DNA of 63,287 bases from Hyphomonadaceae bacterium (GTDB lineage Bacteria > Pseudomonadota > Alphaproteobacteria > Caulobacterales > Aquidulcibacteraceae): the NCBI GenBank assembly GCA_022843225.1, contig JALHOC010000010.1:1-63287 (forward strand), written 5' to 3'. Every line of letters begins with the position of its first letter. Within the stretch, counting starts at the first letter, position 1. The translations under genes were made by a program, and so were the position numbers. The notes below the pieces were generated by a model. That model did not search any database, had not been told where the DNA came from, and was given only the letters and a program-made list of their open reading frames with translations. Positions 43,603-52,683 of this stretch are shown piece by piece.

Positions 43603-44502
43603 CTAGGGGCTCTTTATTTCCGCGTCGGCGAACGGCGCCTCACCCTGAGGCGTCGAGGGGACCGACTCCGGCTTATGCACCAAAGTCACCAGCACGAAGC
43701 TCAGCAACATCAGCAAATACCACGCGCCCATTTTGTCGAGCGGAACGAGATGCCAGCCGTTCTGCTGACTGGGATAGACCCAGGCGGCGGCAAAGGTGCC
43801 GAGATTCTCCGCAATCCAGATGAACAGCGACACGAGCAGCAGCCCAACCAGCATCGGCATGCGGCGCGTTTTTTGGTCGGGCTTAAAGACGAACCAAGTG
43901 CGCCAGAACAGCAGCGCCGAGAGCACGAACAACCCGTTGCGGATATCGATGATGTAATGGTGGGTGAAGAAATTCACATAGGCCGCAATCGCCAGCGCCC
44001 ATGTCGTCCAAGGTGGCGGATAGTCGATGAATCTGATGTCGAACAAGCGCCAAATGCGCGCGATGTAGGAGCCGATGCAGGCATACATGAAGCCCGAAAA
44101 CAACGGCACGCCGCCGATGCGCAACAGGCTCTCTTCAGGATAAATCCAGGAGCCCTGCGCGGTCTTGAACACTTCCATCGCCGTGCCGACGACATGGAAG
44201 ATGAAGATCACCAGCGCCTCGTCCCAGCGCTCAAGCTTGGTCGCCAGCAGCGCCGCTTGGATCGCCACTGCGGCGATCACCAGGAAATCGTAGCGGGCCA
44301 GCGGCGCCTCGTCCGGCCAAAACAGGTGCGTACCCAGGAGCAGCGCCAGCATCAGCCCGCCGAACAGGCAGGCCCATGCCTGTTTCAGCCCGAAGAGCAG
44401 AAACTCATAAGCCCAGCCGTGCCACTTAGAGCGTGCGGCCCAAGGCCTTGCCCAGGCGTCGAGCGCGGCAACCTGCGCCTTGATCTGGTCTTTGAGACTC
44501 AT
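43603..44502 (-). CDS. DUF817 multi-spanning membrane protein
   Basis: A 299-residue protein with about eight hydrophobic segments and the DUF817 (YoaT-like) pattern: KQAWACLFGG, FHVVGTAMEVFKTAQGSWIYP-type core, THHYIIDIRNGLF and WIAENLGTFAAAWVYP regions. Conserved His, Asp and Glu in membrane loops suggest an enzyme or transporter, but nothing is established. It is separated from the divergent flavoenzyme gene by ~55 nt. Confidence 0.88.
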   Translation of the reverse strand: MSLKDQIKAQVAALDAWARPWAARSKWHGWAYEFLLFGLKQAWACLFGGLMLALLLGTHLFWPDEAPLARYDFLVIAAVAIQAALLATKLERWDEALVIFIFHVVGTAMEVFKTAQGSWIYPEESLLRIGGVPLFSGFMYACIGSYIARIWRLFDIRFIDYPPPWTTWALAIAAYVNFFTHHYIIDIRNGLFVLSALLFWRTWFVFKPDQKTRRMPMLVGLLLVSLFIWIAENLGTFAAAWVYPSQQNGWHLVPLDKMGAWYLLMLLSFVLVTLVHKPESVPSTPQGEAPFADAEIKSP

Positions 44503-44558
44503 GCCCAGCGACGCTAGCGGCTTTCCCCTGCCCCGTAATCCCGCGTAGATGGGGCGAC

Positions 44559-45659
44559 ATGAAGGTCGCCGTCGTTGGTCTAGGCATCGCTGGGTTGAGC
44601 ATCTGCACGCGGCTGTCGCTCGCGGGTCACGATGTCTCGGGTTTCGACCAGTTCGAGCCCATGCACGAATTGGGCTCGTCTCACGGCGACACGCGGATCA
44701 TTCGCCTCACGCCCGGCGAGGGCGAAACCTATGTGCGCTTGGCGCGACGCGCCAATGAGATGTGGCGGCGTTGGGAAGGCTTGGCCGGACAGCCGCTGAT
44801 CGAATGGACCGGCGGACTGATGGCGGGTCCGCGTGGGTCAGCGTTCGTTGCGGCGTCCCAGCGGCTGAGCCGTACGCCGGCAGGGCTGATGCGTGGCGAT
44901 GTGATCCACGCGCTCACGCGAGGATATCTCGCCCTCCCCTATGAATGGGACGTGTTCCGGCAGGAAGATTGCGGTGTCATCGCCGCTGACGCGACACGCG
45001 CGTTTCTGTTGCGCGAAGCGCCGCGTTGGGGCGCGAAGCTCTATCACAAGGCGCGCATCGAGCCGCCGATCGATGGCCTCGTGCTGAAGATCAACGATAC
45101 GCCGCGCGCGTTCGACGCCGTGATTGTTTCGGGCGGCCCCTGGGCTGCAAAACTGCTTCCTGAGTTTACCGGACGCCTCGCGGTGAAACGGCGCGTTGTT
45201 GGCTGGTTTCAGACAGAAACGCCGCGCATGTTGCCGGTGATCTGCTGCGACGACGAGGTAGGCTTGTACGGCATGCCCGCGCCGCGCGGGCTCTACAAAT
45301 TCGGCTTTCACGCCATCGGCGGAACCACCGCCCCCGATTCCGTCCGCGCGCCGGATGCCGCCGATGCAACCCAATTGAGCGAGCATGCGCGCGCGCTGTT
45401 GCCCAAACATGACCCCAATCCCGTTCGCATGGCGCGTTGCCTCTACACCGTCACGCCAGATGAAAATTTTCTTATCACGCCGAGCGCCGTTCATGAGCGC
45501 GTACTGCTGTTTTCCGCCTGCTCGGGGCACGGCTTCAAATATGCGCCGGTTTTTGGCGAACTCGCGGAGGAATGGTTGGAGAACCGCCCCTCGCCGGAAT
45601 TGTTGGCTTTCATGCGCGGCGGCGCCAATGTGAACCGCCTCGGCTCGGAAAAAAGCTAG
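44559..45659 (+). CDS. Sarcosine oxidase-like FAD-dependent oxidase
   Basis: A 366-residue flavoenzyme of the monomeric sarcosine oxidase/N-methyltryptophan oxidase family. The FAD-binding GLGIAG (7-12) and GSSHGDTRIIR (39-49) motifs are textbook. Cys294 in RCLYTVTPD is at the position of the covalent FAD-linking cysteine, and FSACSGHGFKYAP follows. It should oxidise a secondary or N-methyl amine with O2. The substrate is not known. Confidence 0.91.
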   Translation: MKVAVVGLGIAGLSICTRLSLAGHDVSGFDQFEPMHELGSSHGDTRIIRLTPGEGETYVRLARRANEMWRRWEGLAGQPLIEWTGGLMAGPRGSAFVAASQRLSRTPAGLMRGDVIHALTRGYLALPYEWDVFRQEDCGVIAADATRAFLLREAPRWGAKLYHKARIEPPIDGLVLKINDTPRAFDAVIVSGGPWAAKLLPEFTGRLAVKRRVVGWFQTETPRMLPVICCDDEVGLYGMPAPRGLYKFGFHAIGGTTAPDSVRAPDAADATQLSEHARALLPKHDPNPVRMARCLYTVTPDENFLITPSAVHERVLLFSACSGHGFKYAPVFGELAEEWLENRPSPELLAFMRGGANVNRLGSEKS

Positions 45660-45722
45660 CAGCCACAATTGCGTCGCACGCGAGTCATGAAGCTGTCGCC
45701 AAATCAGCGGAAGAGACGCCTC

Positions 45723-45899
45723 ATGACCGCAGAGCAATTCCTCTCCCTCGCGGACGCGCTACGCTCTTACGCGCAGCACTCGGGCCGCGATCTGAACGCC
45801 GCAAATCTCTATGTGCATGACGTGCTGATGCGCACGATCCGCGCGGCGCGCGAGGACGATGAGCGCGCGCAGCAGGAAACACAGCCGAAGGCCGCCTAG
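45723..45899 (+). CDS. Small hypothetical protein
   Basis: A 58-residue helical protein (if begun at 45723; an ATG at 45687 would make it 70). GGAAGAG lies ~8 nt before the chosen start. It is predicted soluble, rich in Ala, Arg and Glu, with no recognised family. It follows the flavoenzyme gene closely and overlaps the stop of phoD tail-to-tail by 4 nt. Confidence 0.5.
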   Translation: MTAEQFLSLADALRSYAQHSGRDLNAANLYVHDVLMRTIRAAREDDERAQQETQPKAA

Positions 45900-47740
45900 A
45901 CCGACGTTATCGCGCCGATTCCGGGGCCCGCCTCAGCCGCGACGTTGAATGCCGCCACACGAGTCGTTTCGTATTGCTTCGACGTGATCGTGGACACCGC
46001 GAAGAACTCCGCCAACGCTTGCTCGCGTGTGAACGTCAACACCGTGAAGCCGTGGTGGTTTCCATCGGTCCATTTGATGTGCGGGTTACGCGCGCGCATG
46101 CCGGCGGAAAAATCGATGCCGGCGGCGCTGAAATAGGATGAATCGCTTGGCGACGTGATCGAGGTCGCGCCGAATTCCACGCCGACTCGGCCTGTGGCGT
46201 CTTCCAACTCGTTAGCCCAAGCGGTGTGGGAATCCCCAGTGACGACAATCGCGTTGCCGCCTGCGGCGCGCATCGCCTCATAGACGCGCGCGCGCGCGGC
46301 GGGATAGCCATCCCAAGTATCGGCGCTCACGGGGAACGGGAAGCGCGTGAGCTTCAGCATTTGCGTGACGCCGGGGCGCAGACGTTCTAAGGCGGCCGCC
46401 AACGGCGCGGGCGCAGCCGAGAGATCGGGCGCGGTCACCGGCGCCATCAGGACCTGATTGCCAATCACCTGCCAGGGCTTGCCGGCTTGCACGGACGCGC
46501 TGAGCTGACCGCGCAACCATTGTTCCTGCGCCTCGCCCAGCATCCCGCGCTCGGGCGCGCTGGTGCGCGCGCGCAGCGCTTCCGCATCCGGCGCGAGATG
46601 GAAGCCTGCTGGCAGGTTGGCGGCGCGCGGTGCTAGAGACGAGACGCGTCGCCAATCGAGCACCGGGCGCAACTCGCCGCCAATGTCCTCATAGATCGCT
46701 GGCAACAGGCGCTGGCCTGGGCGGTCGGCTTCGTGCGCGCGCAACGCCACTGGCGCTGACGGATTGGAAAAATCCCAGCGTTGCTGCGCGATAGGCAGAT
46801 CCGTAGCGTAGTCGAGCGGCTCGGTGCGGGCGAGCAATCGCGTCTCCAACATCACCAAGGTGGCGAGATCGCCAAACTCAAATGCGCGATTGATGGCTTC
46901 GAAAGCGCGGCCCGGCTCTGGATCGCGGATCGGCATCCACTCGTAATAGGCTTGCAGTGCGGCCTGTTTGCGTGTCGCCCACTCGCCTTCATTGGGCTGG
47001 TGATTTTCGGCGCCGCCGGTCCAGCTGTCGTTGGCAACTTCGTGATCGTCCCAAACAACGATCCACGGCGCCGCTGCATGCGCGGCCTGCAATTCAGGCT
47101 CGCCTTTGTATTGCGCGTGGCGCGCGCGATAGTCCTCAAGCCGCGTACATTCGACTTGCGGCGTTGGGATACGCCCCAATTGCGGCCCGACATCGCCGCC
47201 ATAGCCCGCCAAGCCATATTCATAGATGTAGTCGCCGAGATGAATGACCGCGTCGATATCGTCGCGTTGGGCCAGAGCTTCATAGGCGTTGAAGAACCCA
47301 TGCGGATAGGAGGCGCAGGAGGCGACGGCGAGCTTGAGCTCCTCCACCCCACCGCGCGGCAAGGTGCGCGTCTTGCCGACCGCGCTCTCGACGGCGCCGG
47401 CGCGAAAGCCGAAGAAGTACGGCGCGCCGGGGCGTAGCCCACTGACATCAGCCTTCAGCGTATAGTCGCGTGCTTCGTTGGCGTCGATGACGCCGGTTTT
47501 GACAACATCGGTGAGTTCGCGATTGCGCGCCACGATCCAACGCACCGGTACGGGACCAGCATTCTGCGGCGTGACGCGCGTCCAGATGATGACCCGATCC
47601 TGCATCGGATCGCCCGAGGCGACGCCATGATTGAAGGCGACCACGCCCTCATAAGGCGGGGTCTCGACATTGACCGTGCATGCCGCGGCACCGGCTGCCG
47701 CGCCCAGCGCGCCCCGGCGCGTCCATTCTAGTTTGGTCAT
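45896..47740 (-). CDS. phoD: PhoD-type alkaline phosphatase
   Basis: A 614-residue PhoD-family phosphodiesterase/phosphatase. The N-terminus has a twin-arginine-like WTRRGALG and a hydrophobic stretch ending in AAC, so Tat export is likely, possibly as a lipoprotein. Metal and phosphate motifs are visible: ASCASY, HLGDYIYEYG, WDDHEVANDSW, TGDSHTAWANEL and NPHIKWTDGNHHGF. The enzyme uses Fe3+/Ca2+ and releases phosphate from diesters. GGGG lies before the ATG. With the phytase it suggests strong phosphate scavenging. Confidence 0.92.
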   Translation of the reverse strand: MTKLEWTRRGALGAAAGAAACTVNVETPPYEGVVAFNHGVASGDPMQDRVIIWTRVTPQNAGPVPVRWIVARNRELTDVVKTGVIDANEARDYTLKADVSGLRPGAPYFFGFRAGAVESAVGKTRTLPRGGVEELKLAVASCASYPHGFFNAYEALAQRDDIDAVIHLGDYIYEYGLAGYGGDVGPQLGRIPTPQVECTRLEDYRARHAQYKGEPELQAAHAAAPWIVVWDDHEVANDSWTGGAENHQPNEGEWATRKQAALQAYYEWMPIRDPEPGRAFEAINRAFEFGDLATLVMLETRLLARTEPLDYATDLPIAQQRWDFSNPSAPVALRAHEADRPGQRLLPAIYEDIGGELRPVLDWRRVSSLAPRAANLPAGFHLAPDAEALRARTSAPERGMLGEAQEQWLRGQLSASVQAGKPWQVIGNQVLMAPVTAPDLSAAPAPLAAALERLRPGVTQMLKLTRFPFPVSADTWDGYPAARARVYEAMRAAGGNAIVVTGDSHTAWANELEDATGRVGVEFGATSITSPSDSSYFSAAGIDFSAGMRARNPHIKWTDGNHHGFTVLTFTREQALAEFFAVSTITSKQYETTRVAAFNVAAEAGPGIGAITSV

Positions 47741-47812
47741 CGCGTCCCCTTCCCTCACCCGGCGCACTATGGCGGCTGGCCTTGATGGCGCAAGCCGCTA
47801 AGGAGAGGCGTA

Positions 47813-48844
47813 ATGTCCATCGATGACGAAGACTTAACGCAAGGCGAAACCCGCGCGGCGATAGCCCCAACAGAGGCGGGCGAGCGCGTGGACGCGTGGC
47901 TGGCGAAGCTGTGGCCGGACCTCTCCCGCTCGCGCATTCAGGGCCTGATCGGCGCGGGAAAGCTCACCGTCGATGGCGCGCCTGTAACGCACGCCAAGGA
48001 CAAACCAAAACCTGGTGCACGCTACGAGGTCACCTTACCGCCGCCCGAACCCGCAGCGCCGCAACCGGAAACGCTGCCGCTGAACATCGTCTTCGAGGAC
48101 CCGCATCTCGTCGTCGTCGACAAGGCCGCCGGGATGGCGATGCATCCGGCGCCCGGCTCGATGAAGGGCACGCTGGTGAACGCGCTCTTGGCTCATTGCG
48201 GAAACAGTTTGTCCGGCATTGGCGGGGTCGCGCGTCCGGGCATCGTGCATCGTATCGACAAGGACACGACAGGGCTGGTGGTTGTCGCCAAGCACGACGC
48301 GGCGCATCAGGGCCTCGCCAAGCTGTTCGCCAAACACGATCTCGAACGCGTCTATTACGCGGTCACGCGCGGAGCGCCGAAGGACAAAAGCGGACGCATC
48401 GAAAATCGCCTCGTTCGCTCAGGTGAAGATCGCCGCAAATACGTGGTCGCGCGCAATCCCGACACCGAAGCGGGCAAAACCGCGATCACCGATTATTGGA
48501 TCGTCGAGACCTTTGGCCAACTCGACGGTGCGAGCGTGGGCCGTCCAGCCGCTGCGCTTATTGAATGCCGGCTGCACACTGGGCGCACCCACCAGATCCG
48601 CGCGCATCTGGCGCATCTCGGCTGCCCGCTGATTGGCGATCCACTCTATGGCAAGCAGCGCGCCCTGAAAGCCGTGGGCCCTCATGCCGAAGACGCCGAC
48701 GCCGCCGCGCGCGCCTTTCCGCGTCAGGCGCTTCATGCAGCGGTGTTGGGGTTCAAACACCCGGTCACGGGGGTTGAGCTACGCTTCGAAAGCGCGCTGC
48801 CGGGCGATCTTGCCAATTTGCTGGCTGCGCTTCGCCAGCTCTAG
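47813..48844 (+). CDS. RluA-family 23S rRNA pseudouridine synthase (RluD-like)
   Basis: A 343-residue protein with an S4 domain (about residues 20-75: GERVDAWLAKLWPDLSRSRIQ) and the RluA-type catalytic domain. The catalytic Asp149 is in HRIDKDTTGL, and RLHTGRTHQIRAHL and PRQALHA are also present. It converts uridines of 23S rRNA helix 69 to pseudouridine if it is RluD. It is divergent from phoD across ~70 nt and lies upstream of rpoH on the same strand. Confidence 0.92.
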   Translation: MSIDDEDLTQGETRAAIAPTEAGERVDAWLAKLWPDLSRSRIQGLIGAGKLTVDGAPVTHAKDKPKPGARYEVTLPPPEPAAPQPETLPLNIVFEDPHLVVVDKAAGMAMHPAPGSMKGTLVNALLAHCGNSLSGIGGVARPGIVHRIDKDTTGLVVVAKHDAAHQGLAKLFAKHDLERVYYAVTRGAPKDKSGRIENRLVRSGEDRRKYVVARNPDTEAGKTAITDYWIVETFGQLDGASVGRPAAALIECRLHTGRTHQIRAHLAHLGCPLIGDPLYGKQRALKAVGPHAEDADAAARAFPRQALHAAVLGFKHPVTGVELRFESALPGDLANLLAALRQL

Positions 48845-49064
48845 CCCTTGGGGCGGGACTCTTTCCGTTCACGGGGCCGAATCAATAGGTTGATTTCGTT
48901 TCAGACGCCAAATCAGAATGTTCTTTTTATGTTCCATCGCCACATCAGCGCCTTGACCGGGCGCCTATATAAGAGAGCGGCGCACGGAAACCGGCGCGGT
49001 CGTTTGTTCGTAAGAAGAATGACCGGAAGCTGACCGAGAGCGGCCAACAGAGGGGTATTCATCC
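48845..49064 (+). other. Leader/promoter region of rpoH
   Basis: About 220 nt without a gene, AT-richer than its surroundings. It contains CTTGACC (48952-48958) and CCTATATAAG (48964-48973), but their spacing is too short for either a sigma-70 or a sigma-32 promoter, so I do not assign one. This region should hold the promoter(s) of the heat-shock sigma factor gene, and its 5'-leader could act as an RNA thermometer. Confidence 0.4.
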
Positions 49065-49979
49065 ATGGCGTCCACGGCGCTCACGATTGCGTTGTCACCC
49101 GAACAGGGATTGCAGCGTTATCTTTCCGAAATCCGCAAATTCCCGATGCTCGGGAAAGAAGAAGAATTCATGCTGGCCAAGAGCTGGCAGGAACACGGCG
49201 ACACACGCGCCGCGCACCAGCTCGTGACCTCGCACCTGCGTCTCGTTGCCAAGATCGCAATGGGCTATCGCGGTTATGGCCTGCCCATCGGCGAAGTGAT
49301 CTCCGAGGGCAATGTCGGTCTCATGCAGGCCGTCAAGAAGTTTGATCCCGATAAAGGCTTTCGCCTCGCCACCTATGCGATGTGGTGGATTCGCGCCTCG
49401 ATCCAGGAATACATCCTTCGCTCGTGGAGCCTTGTGAAGATGGGCACCACGGCGGCGCAGAAGAAATTGTTCTTCAACCTGCGCCGGCTCAAGGGCGAGA
49501 TGGCCGCGCTCGAAGAAGGCGACCTAAGGCCGGAGCATGTGAAGTCCATCGCCCACAAACTTGCGGTCACCGAGGAGGAAGTCACTTCGATGAACCGGCG
49601 CCTATCAGGCGGCGGCGATGCCAGCCTCAACGCCCCTATCGGCGGCGCTGGCGGCGAGGGCGAAAGCGAGTGGATGGATTGGCTCGCGGACGACCAAGCC
49701 GAGGGCACGCAAGAGACGCGCCTCGCCGATAGCGAAGAATTCGGCGCGCGCATGACACTGTTGCAAGAAGCGATGCGCGATCTCTCTGAACGCGAGCGCC
49801 ATATCATCGAAGAACGCCGCTTACGGGACGAGCCTGCAACCTTGGAAGACCTCTCCAAGGAGTATGGTGTCAGCCGCGAGCGTGTGCGCCAGATCGAAGT
49901 GCGCGCGTTTGAGAAGCTGCAAAAGGCGATGAAGGCGCGCGCCGCCGAACGTGGGATGATGGCCGACGCCGAAGCCTGA
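49065..49979 (+). CDS. rpoH: RNA polymerase sigma-32 factor
   Basis: A 304-residue sigma factor with regions 1.2, 2 (HLRLVAKIAMGYRGYGLPIGEVISEGN..., about residues 55-125), 3 and 4 (SRERVRQIEVRAFEKLQ, about 265-285). The RpoH box QKKLFFNLR is at 132-140, which separates RpoH from RpoD. It directs RNA polymerase to heat-shock promoters. The region between 185 and 210 is Gly-rich. It stops directly against the convergent O-antigen-ligase gene. Confidence 0.96.
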   Translation: MASTALTIALSPEQGLQRYLSEIRKFPMLGKEEEFMLAKSWQEHGDTRAAHQLVTSHLRLVAKIAMGYRGYGLPIGEVISEGNVGLMQAVKKFDPDKGFRLATYAMWWIRASIQEYILRSWSLVKMGTTAAQKKLFFNLRRLKGEMAALEEGDLRPEHVKSIAHKLAVTEEEVTSMNRRLSGGGDASLNAPIGGAGGEGESEWMDWLADDQAEGTQETRLADSEEFGARMTLLQEAMRDLSERERHIIEERRLRDEPATLEDLSKEYGVSRERVRQIEVRAFEKLQKAMKARAAERGMMADAEA

Positions 49980-51230
49980 CTAGGCGCGACGTGGCGGCGC
50001 GGCAGAACGTGACAGCGGCCCGCTCATAGTCGGGTGTGCTCTTCCCTGTTCGCGCGCGGGCTCCCAGAACATGTAGGCGCAGCACGCGAAGAACAGCATC
50101 GTGTGTACGGTCAGCGGCGTTAGCACGGTGTCGGTCATCGCGCGCGCTACTGTCAGCGCGAACAGCACGAAGAAAAATGATGTGGCGGGATCTGGGGCCA
50201 ACAAGATGCGCCGAAAGCCCGCGAGCGCCGTGGCGATCACAGCGCCAACAAACACGATCAAGCCAACAAAACCGGTGTCAACGCCCACTTGCCGGAACTG
50301 ATGATGGAAGTGAAACGTGCGCCCGTCCGTGACGCCGGTCAGTCGCCGAAGGCCGATGGCCTCCATGGAATCGCTCATCCAGATTGCCTGATAGCCCCAG
50401 CCGAAGATTGGGCGTTGCGCAATCAATTCGTCGGCGCGCGCCCACAAAATGGTTCGCCCCGTGAGCGTCGGATCCTTGTTGAGGGTCTCGAACATGAAGC
50501 GATTGACGAAATCAGTCGCTTCGGGCGTCAGCGCGGTGAGCGGCGTCAAAATCAGGAGCACGCCGATCAAAGTCGCCAAGCGTCCATTGGGCGGAAGGCG
50601 CTGCGAGAACCATAAGGCCAATAGCAGCGCGATTCCCGCCGCCGCCATCAACACCGCGGTCGCTGCATGACTACCGTACAGAATGTAGGCCGCGATCGGA
50701 AACGCGAGGAGCGCGACCCATCGCGTCAGCGCGGATATACGCGGCAAGACAAGCGCGGTGACGGCTGCAAGCAGCAGATACATCGCCGCGAACCCCATCT
50801 GGTTCTTCGATCCCGTCAAGCCGATCAGGACAGGCCCTTCGGCCGAAGGGCCTTGCGTGCCATCGAGCACGCTCAGGATGCAGAACACGAACATCGCGTA
50901 CAGAAACACCGTGGCGAAGCGCGCAGGCGTCATCACGCGGGTCAGATAGACGCCGAGAAAAGCGCTAAACAACAATTGCGCAGCATATCTCAGCGTCTCA
51001 GCTGCGGCGCTCGACCACAGCGCAGACAGCACGCAGAGAATGGGCATCACCAGGAGCGGCCACCAGCGCAAGGCGGTTTCGAGAAACGCCGTCGGCCGAG
51101 TGATGAACAGCGCGCCCGCGAGCGCAATCTGGCCCAAAACCAGGATCGGCCCAATATCGACACGCTGCACGGCCGAGATGATGACCAGCAGGAAGGACGC
51201 TATCTCGGGAAGGAAAGCTAAGAACAGCAT
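49980..51230 (-). CDS. O-antigen ligase/ExoQ-like membrane protein
   Basis: A 416-residue protein with about ten membrane segments. The large periplasmic loop (about residues 240-310) carries LTGRTILWARADELI and RRPIFGWGYQ-like segments of the Wzy_C (WaaL/ExoQ) superfamily, plus the FHFHHQF histidine cluster. It may ligate or polymerise a surface glycan. No other glycan genes are in the window except the GT9 gene 25 kb away, so the pathway is not defined here. Confidence 0.86.
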   Translation of the reverse strand: MLFLAFLPEIASFLLVIISAVQRVDIGPILVLGQIALAGALFITRPTAFLETALRWWPLLVMPILCVLSALWSSAAAETLRYAAQLLFSAFLGVYLTRVMTPARFATVFLYAMFVFCILSVLDGTQGPSAEGPVLIGLTGSKNQMGFAAMYLLLAAVTALVLPRISALTRWVALLAFPIAAYILYGSHAATAVLMAAAGIALLLALWFSQRLPPNGRLATLIGVLLILTPLTALTPEATDFVNRFMFETLNKDPTLTGRTILWARADELIAQRPIFGWGYQAIWMSDSMEAIGLRRLTGVTDGRTFHFHHQFRQVGVDTGFVGLIVFVGAVIATALAGFRRILLAPDPATSFFFVLFALTVARAMTDTVLTPLTVHTMLFFACCAYMFWEPAREQGRAHPTMSGPLSRSAAPPRRA

Positions 51231-51297
51231 GGACCCAGCGCGCTACCGAACACCTTCTGTATAGGCGGCGAGGCGTTAAGGCTATGCGAAGCGGCGG

Positions 51298-51885
51298 TTA
51301 GAGCCCGTAGGGATTGCCCCCGAAGCCGCCCCGAACCGCGCCCATCACCGCTCCGATGACAATCCAAACAACGATCGCCGCAAGAATGATGGTGATGATG
51401 TATCCAATGCGCTTGTCTTCGGGTGTCTTCATCAAACGCGGCAAGCCGATATACATCAGCGCGAGTGAGTATAGGCCAACAATGCCCAAAATGCCGAGCG
51501 GCGGGAAGATCGCGAACACGCCAGCGAGAAAACCCGCCGTTGAGCCATAGGCCGCGAGCTTGTGAGCCTGTCCCATATCTTGCTGCGAGCCAAAACTTGG
51601 CGCGAGCGCGTTGGTGATGAAGGCGAGGATAAACACACCCGCGACGCCGAGCACGACTTGCAGAACTAGGCCGACCAAGCCGGGCACAAGTCCAATCCGA
51701 AAGCCTAGGATTCCGAACACCGACATGCCAACGAAAGCGCAGATTGCCGACAGAGCGACCAAAGGCAGCACGTAGCCTGTATAAATCTTGTTCACGTCCG
51801 CCGGTTCACCCGCGATACGGTCCCACTCGGTTTGGGGTTGCAACAAGATGTTCTTGGCGCGTTCGACTATGTTGAGATCGCTCAT
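51298..51885 (-). CDS. Yip1-family membrane protein (copy 2)
   Basis: A 195-residue protein with a short cytoplasmic N-terminal block (NIVERAKNILLQPQTEWDRIA) typical of bacterial Yip1 proteins and then five hydrophobic segments. The related gene at 51949-52599 has the same layout, so the two arose by duplication. Their role is unknown. It is spaced 63 nt from its paralogue and 67 nt from the next gene. Confidence 0.85.
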   Translation of the reverse strand: MSDLNIVERAKNILLQPQTEWDRIAGEPADVNKIYTGYVLPLVALSAICAFVGMSVFGILGFRIGLVPGLVGLVLQVVLGVAGVFILAFITNALAPSFGSQQDMGQAHKLAAYGSTAGFLAGVFAIFPPLGILGIVGLYSLALMYIGLPRLMKTPEDKRIGYIITIILAAIVVWIVIGAVMGAVRGGFGGNPYGL

Positions 51886-51948
51886 CGTGGCCTCCCGACT
51901 CGTGCCGTGAGGGTACGTGCGATGCCGCTTCGCACCAATCGAAATCGC

Positions 51949-52599
51949 TTAGCCGGTCACGCAGCTCGCTAGCGCGAACAGTACGATGAACGCCACGGCG
52001 GCAGCGATCGTTACAGTGGCGGCATAACCGAGTGCGCGCTCCTCCGGCGCCTTCATGAGGATCGGCAGCCCACGCACCATCAACCACACCATCGCGGCAA
52101 GCGCGAATAAAGACAGCCACCAGAGCGGCGGCCATAGAGAGAACACGCCAGACAAAAACGCTGGCGTCAGCGCATACGCGGCGACTTTCTGCGCGCCAAG
52201 TTCGTTCCGATCCGCGTCGAAATTGTCCGACAAGGCGTTAATCAACAGCCCAAGTAGGAATACCAGCGCGATCGAAATGATCCAGGTGACGACGCCGCCA
52301 ATCACCGCGTCGCCAATCTCGGGCCGGAACACCGCTTCGCCAATGCGGCGTCCAAAAATGTAATCGCCGATCAGTCCACACACCGGCGGGATCGCCGCCA
52401 ATGGCGCCACATAGCCGACAAGGATGTTCTGAACCGAGGTCTCCTCGGCCTTGATCTGCTCCCATTCTTCTTTCGGGTTCAGGAACAGGCCATAGGCACG
52501 CGAGAGAATGTGCTCTGACTTGCGCATCGCTTCACGGGCGCGGGCGCGAACGTCCTCGACGCTGAAGCGCTGGGGCTTACCCTCGTGCTCGGCTGACAT
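51949..52599 (-). CDS. Yip1-family membrane protein (copy 1)
   Basis: A 216-residue protein with an N-terminal extension of about 30 charged residues absent from its paralogue, then the Yip1 block (YGLFLNPKEEWEQI) and five hydrophobic segments. The N-terminal extension could be a soluble interaction module. It is the first of two tandem Yip1 genes; no characterised bacterial function is known to me. Confidence 0.85.
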   Translation of the reverse strand: MSAEHEGKPQRFSVEDVRARAREAMRKSEHILSRAYGLFLNPKEEWEQIKAEETSVQNILVGYVAPLAAIPPVCGLIGDYIFGRRIGEAVFRPEIGDAVIGGVVTWIISIALVFLLGLLINALSDNFDADRNELGAQKVAAYALTPAFLSGVFSLWPPLWWLSLFALAAMVWLMVRGLPILMKAPEERALGYAATVTIAAAVAFIVLFALASCVTG

Positions 52600-52683
52600 C
52601 GCTTTCCTCCACGACCGACCCTAACCGCTCGCGCATCCCCGCGCCATGCCCTACCCCAGCCCAGCGCTTCCCCCGATGCGGGA

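Noticed and set aside
48952-48973. CTTGACC and CCTATATAAG as a sigma-32 or sigma-70 promoter of rpoH
   Set aside because: The spacing between the boxes is far too short for either class.
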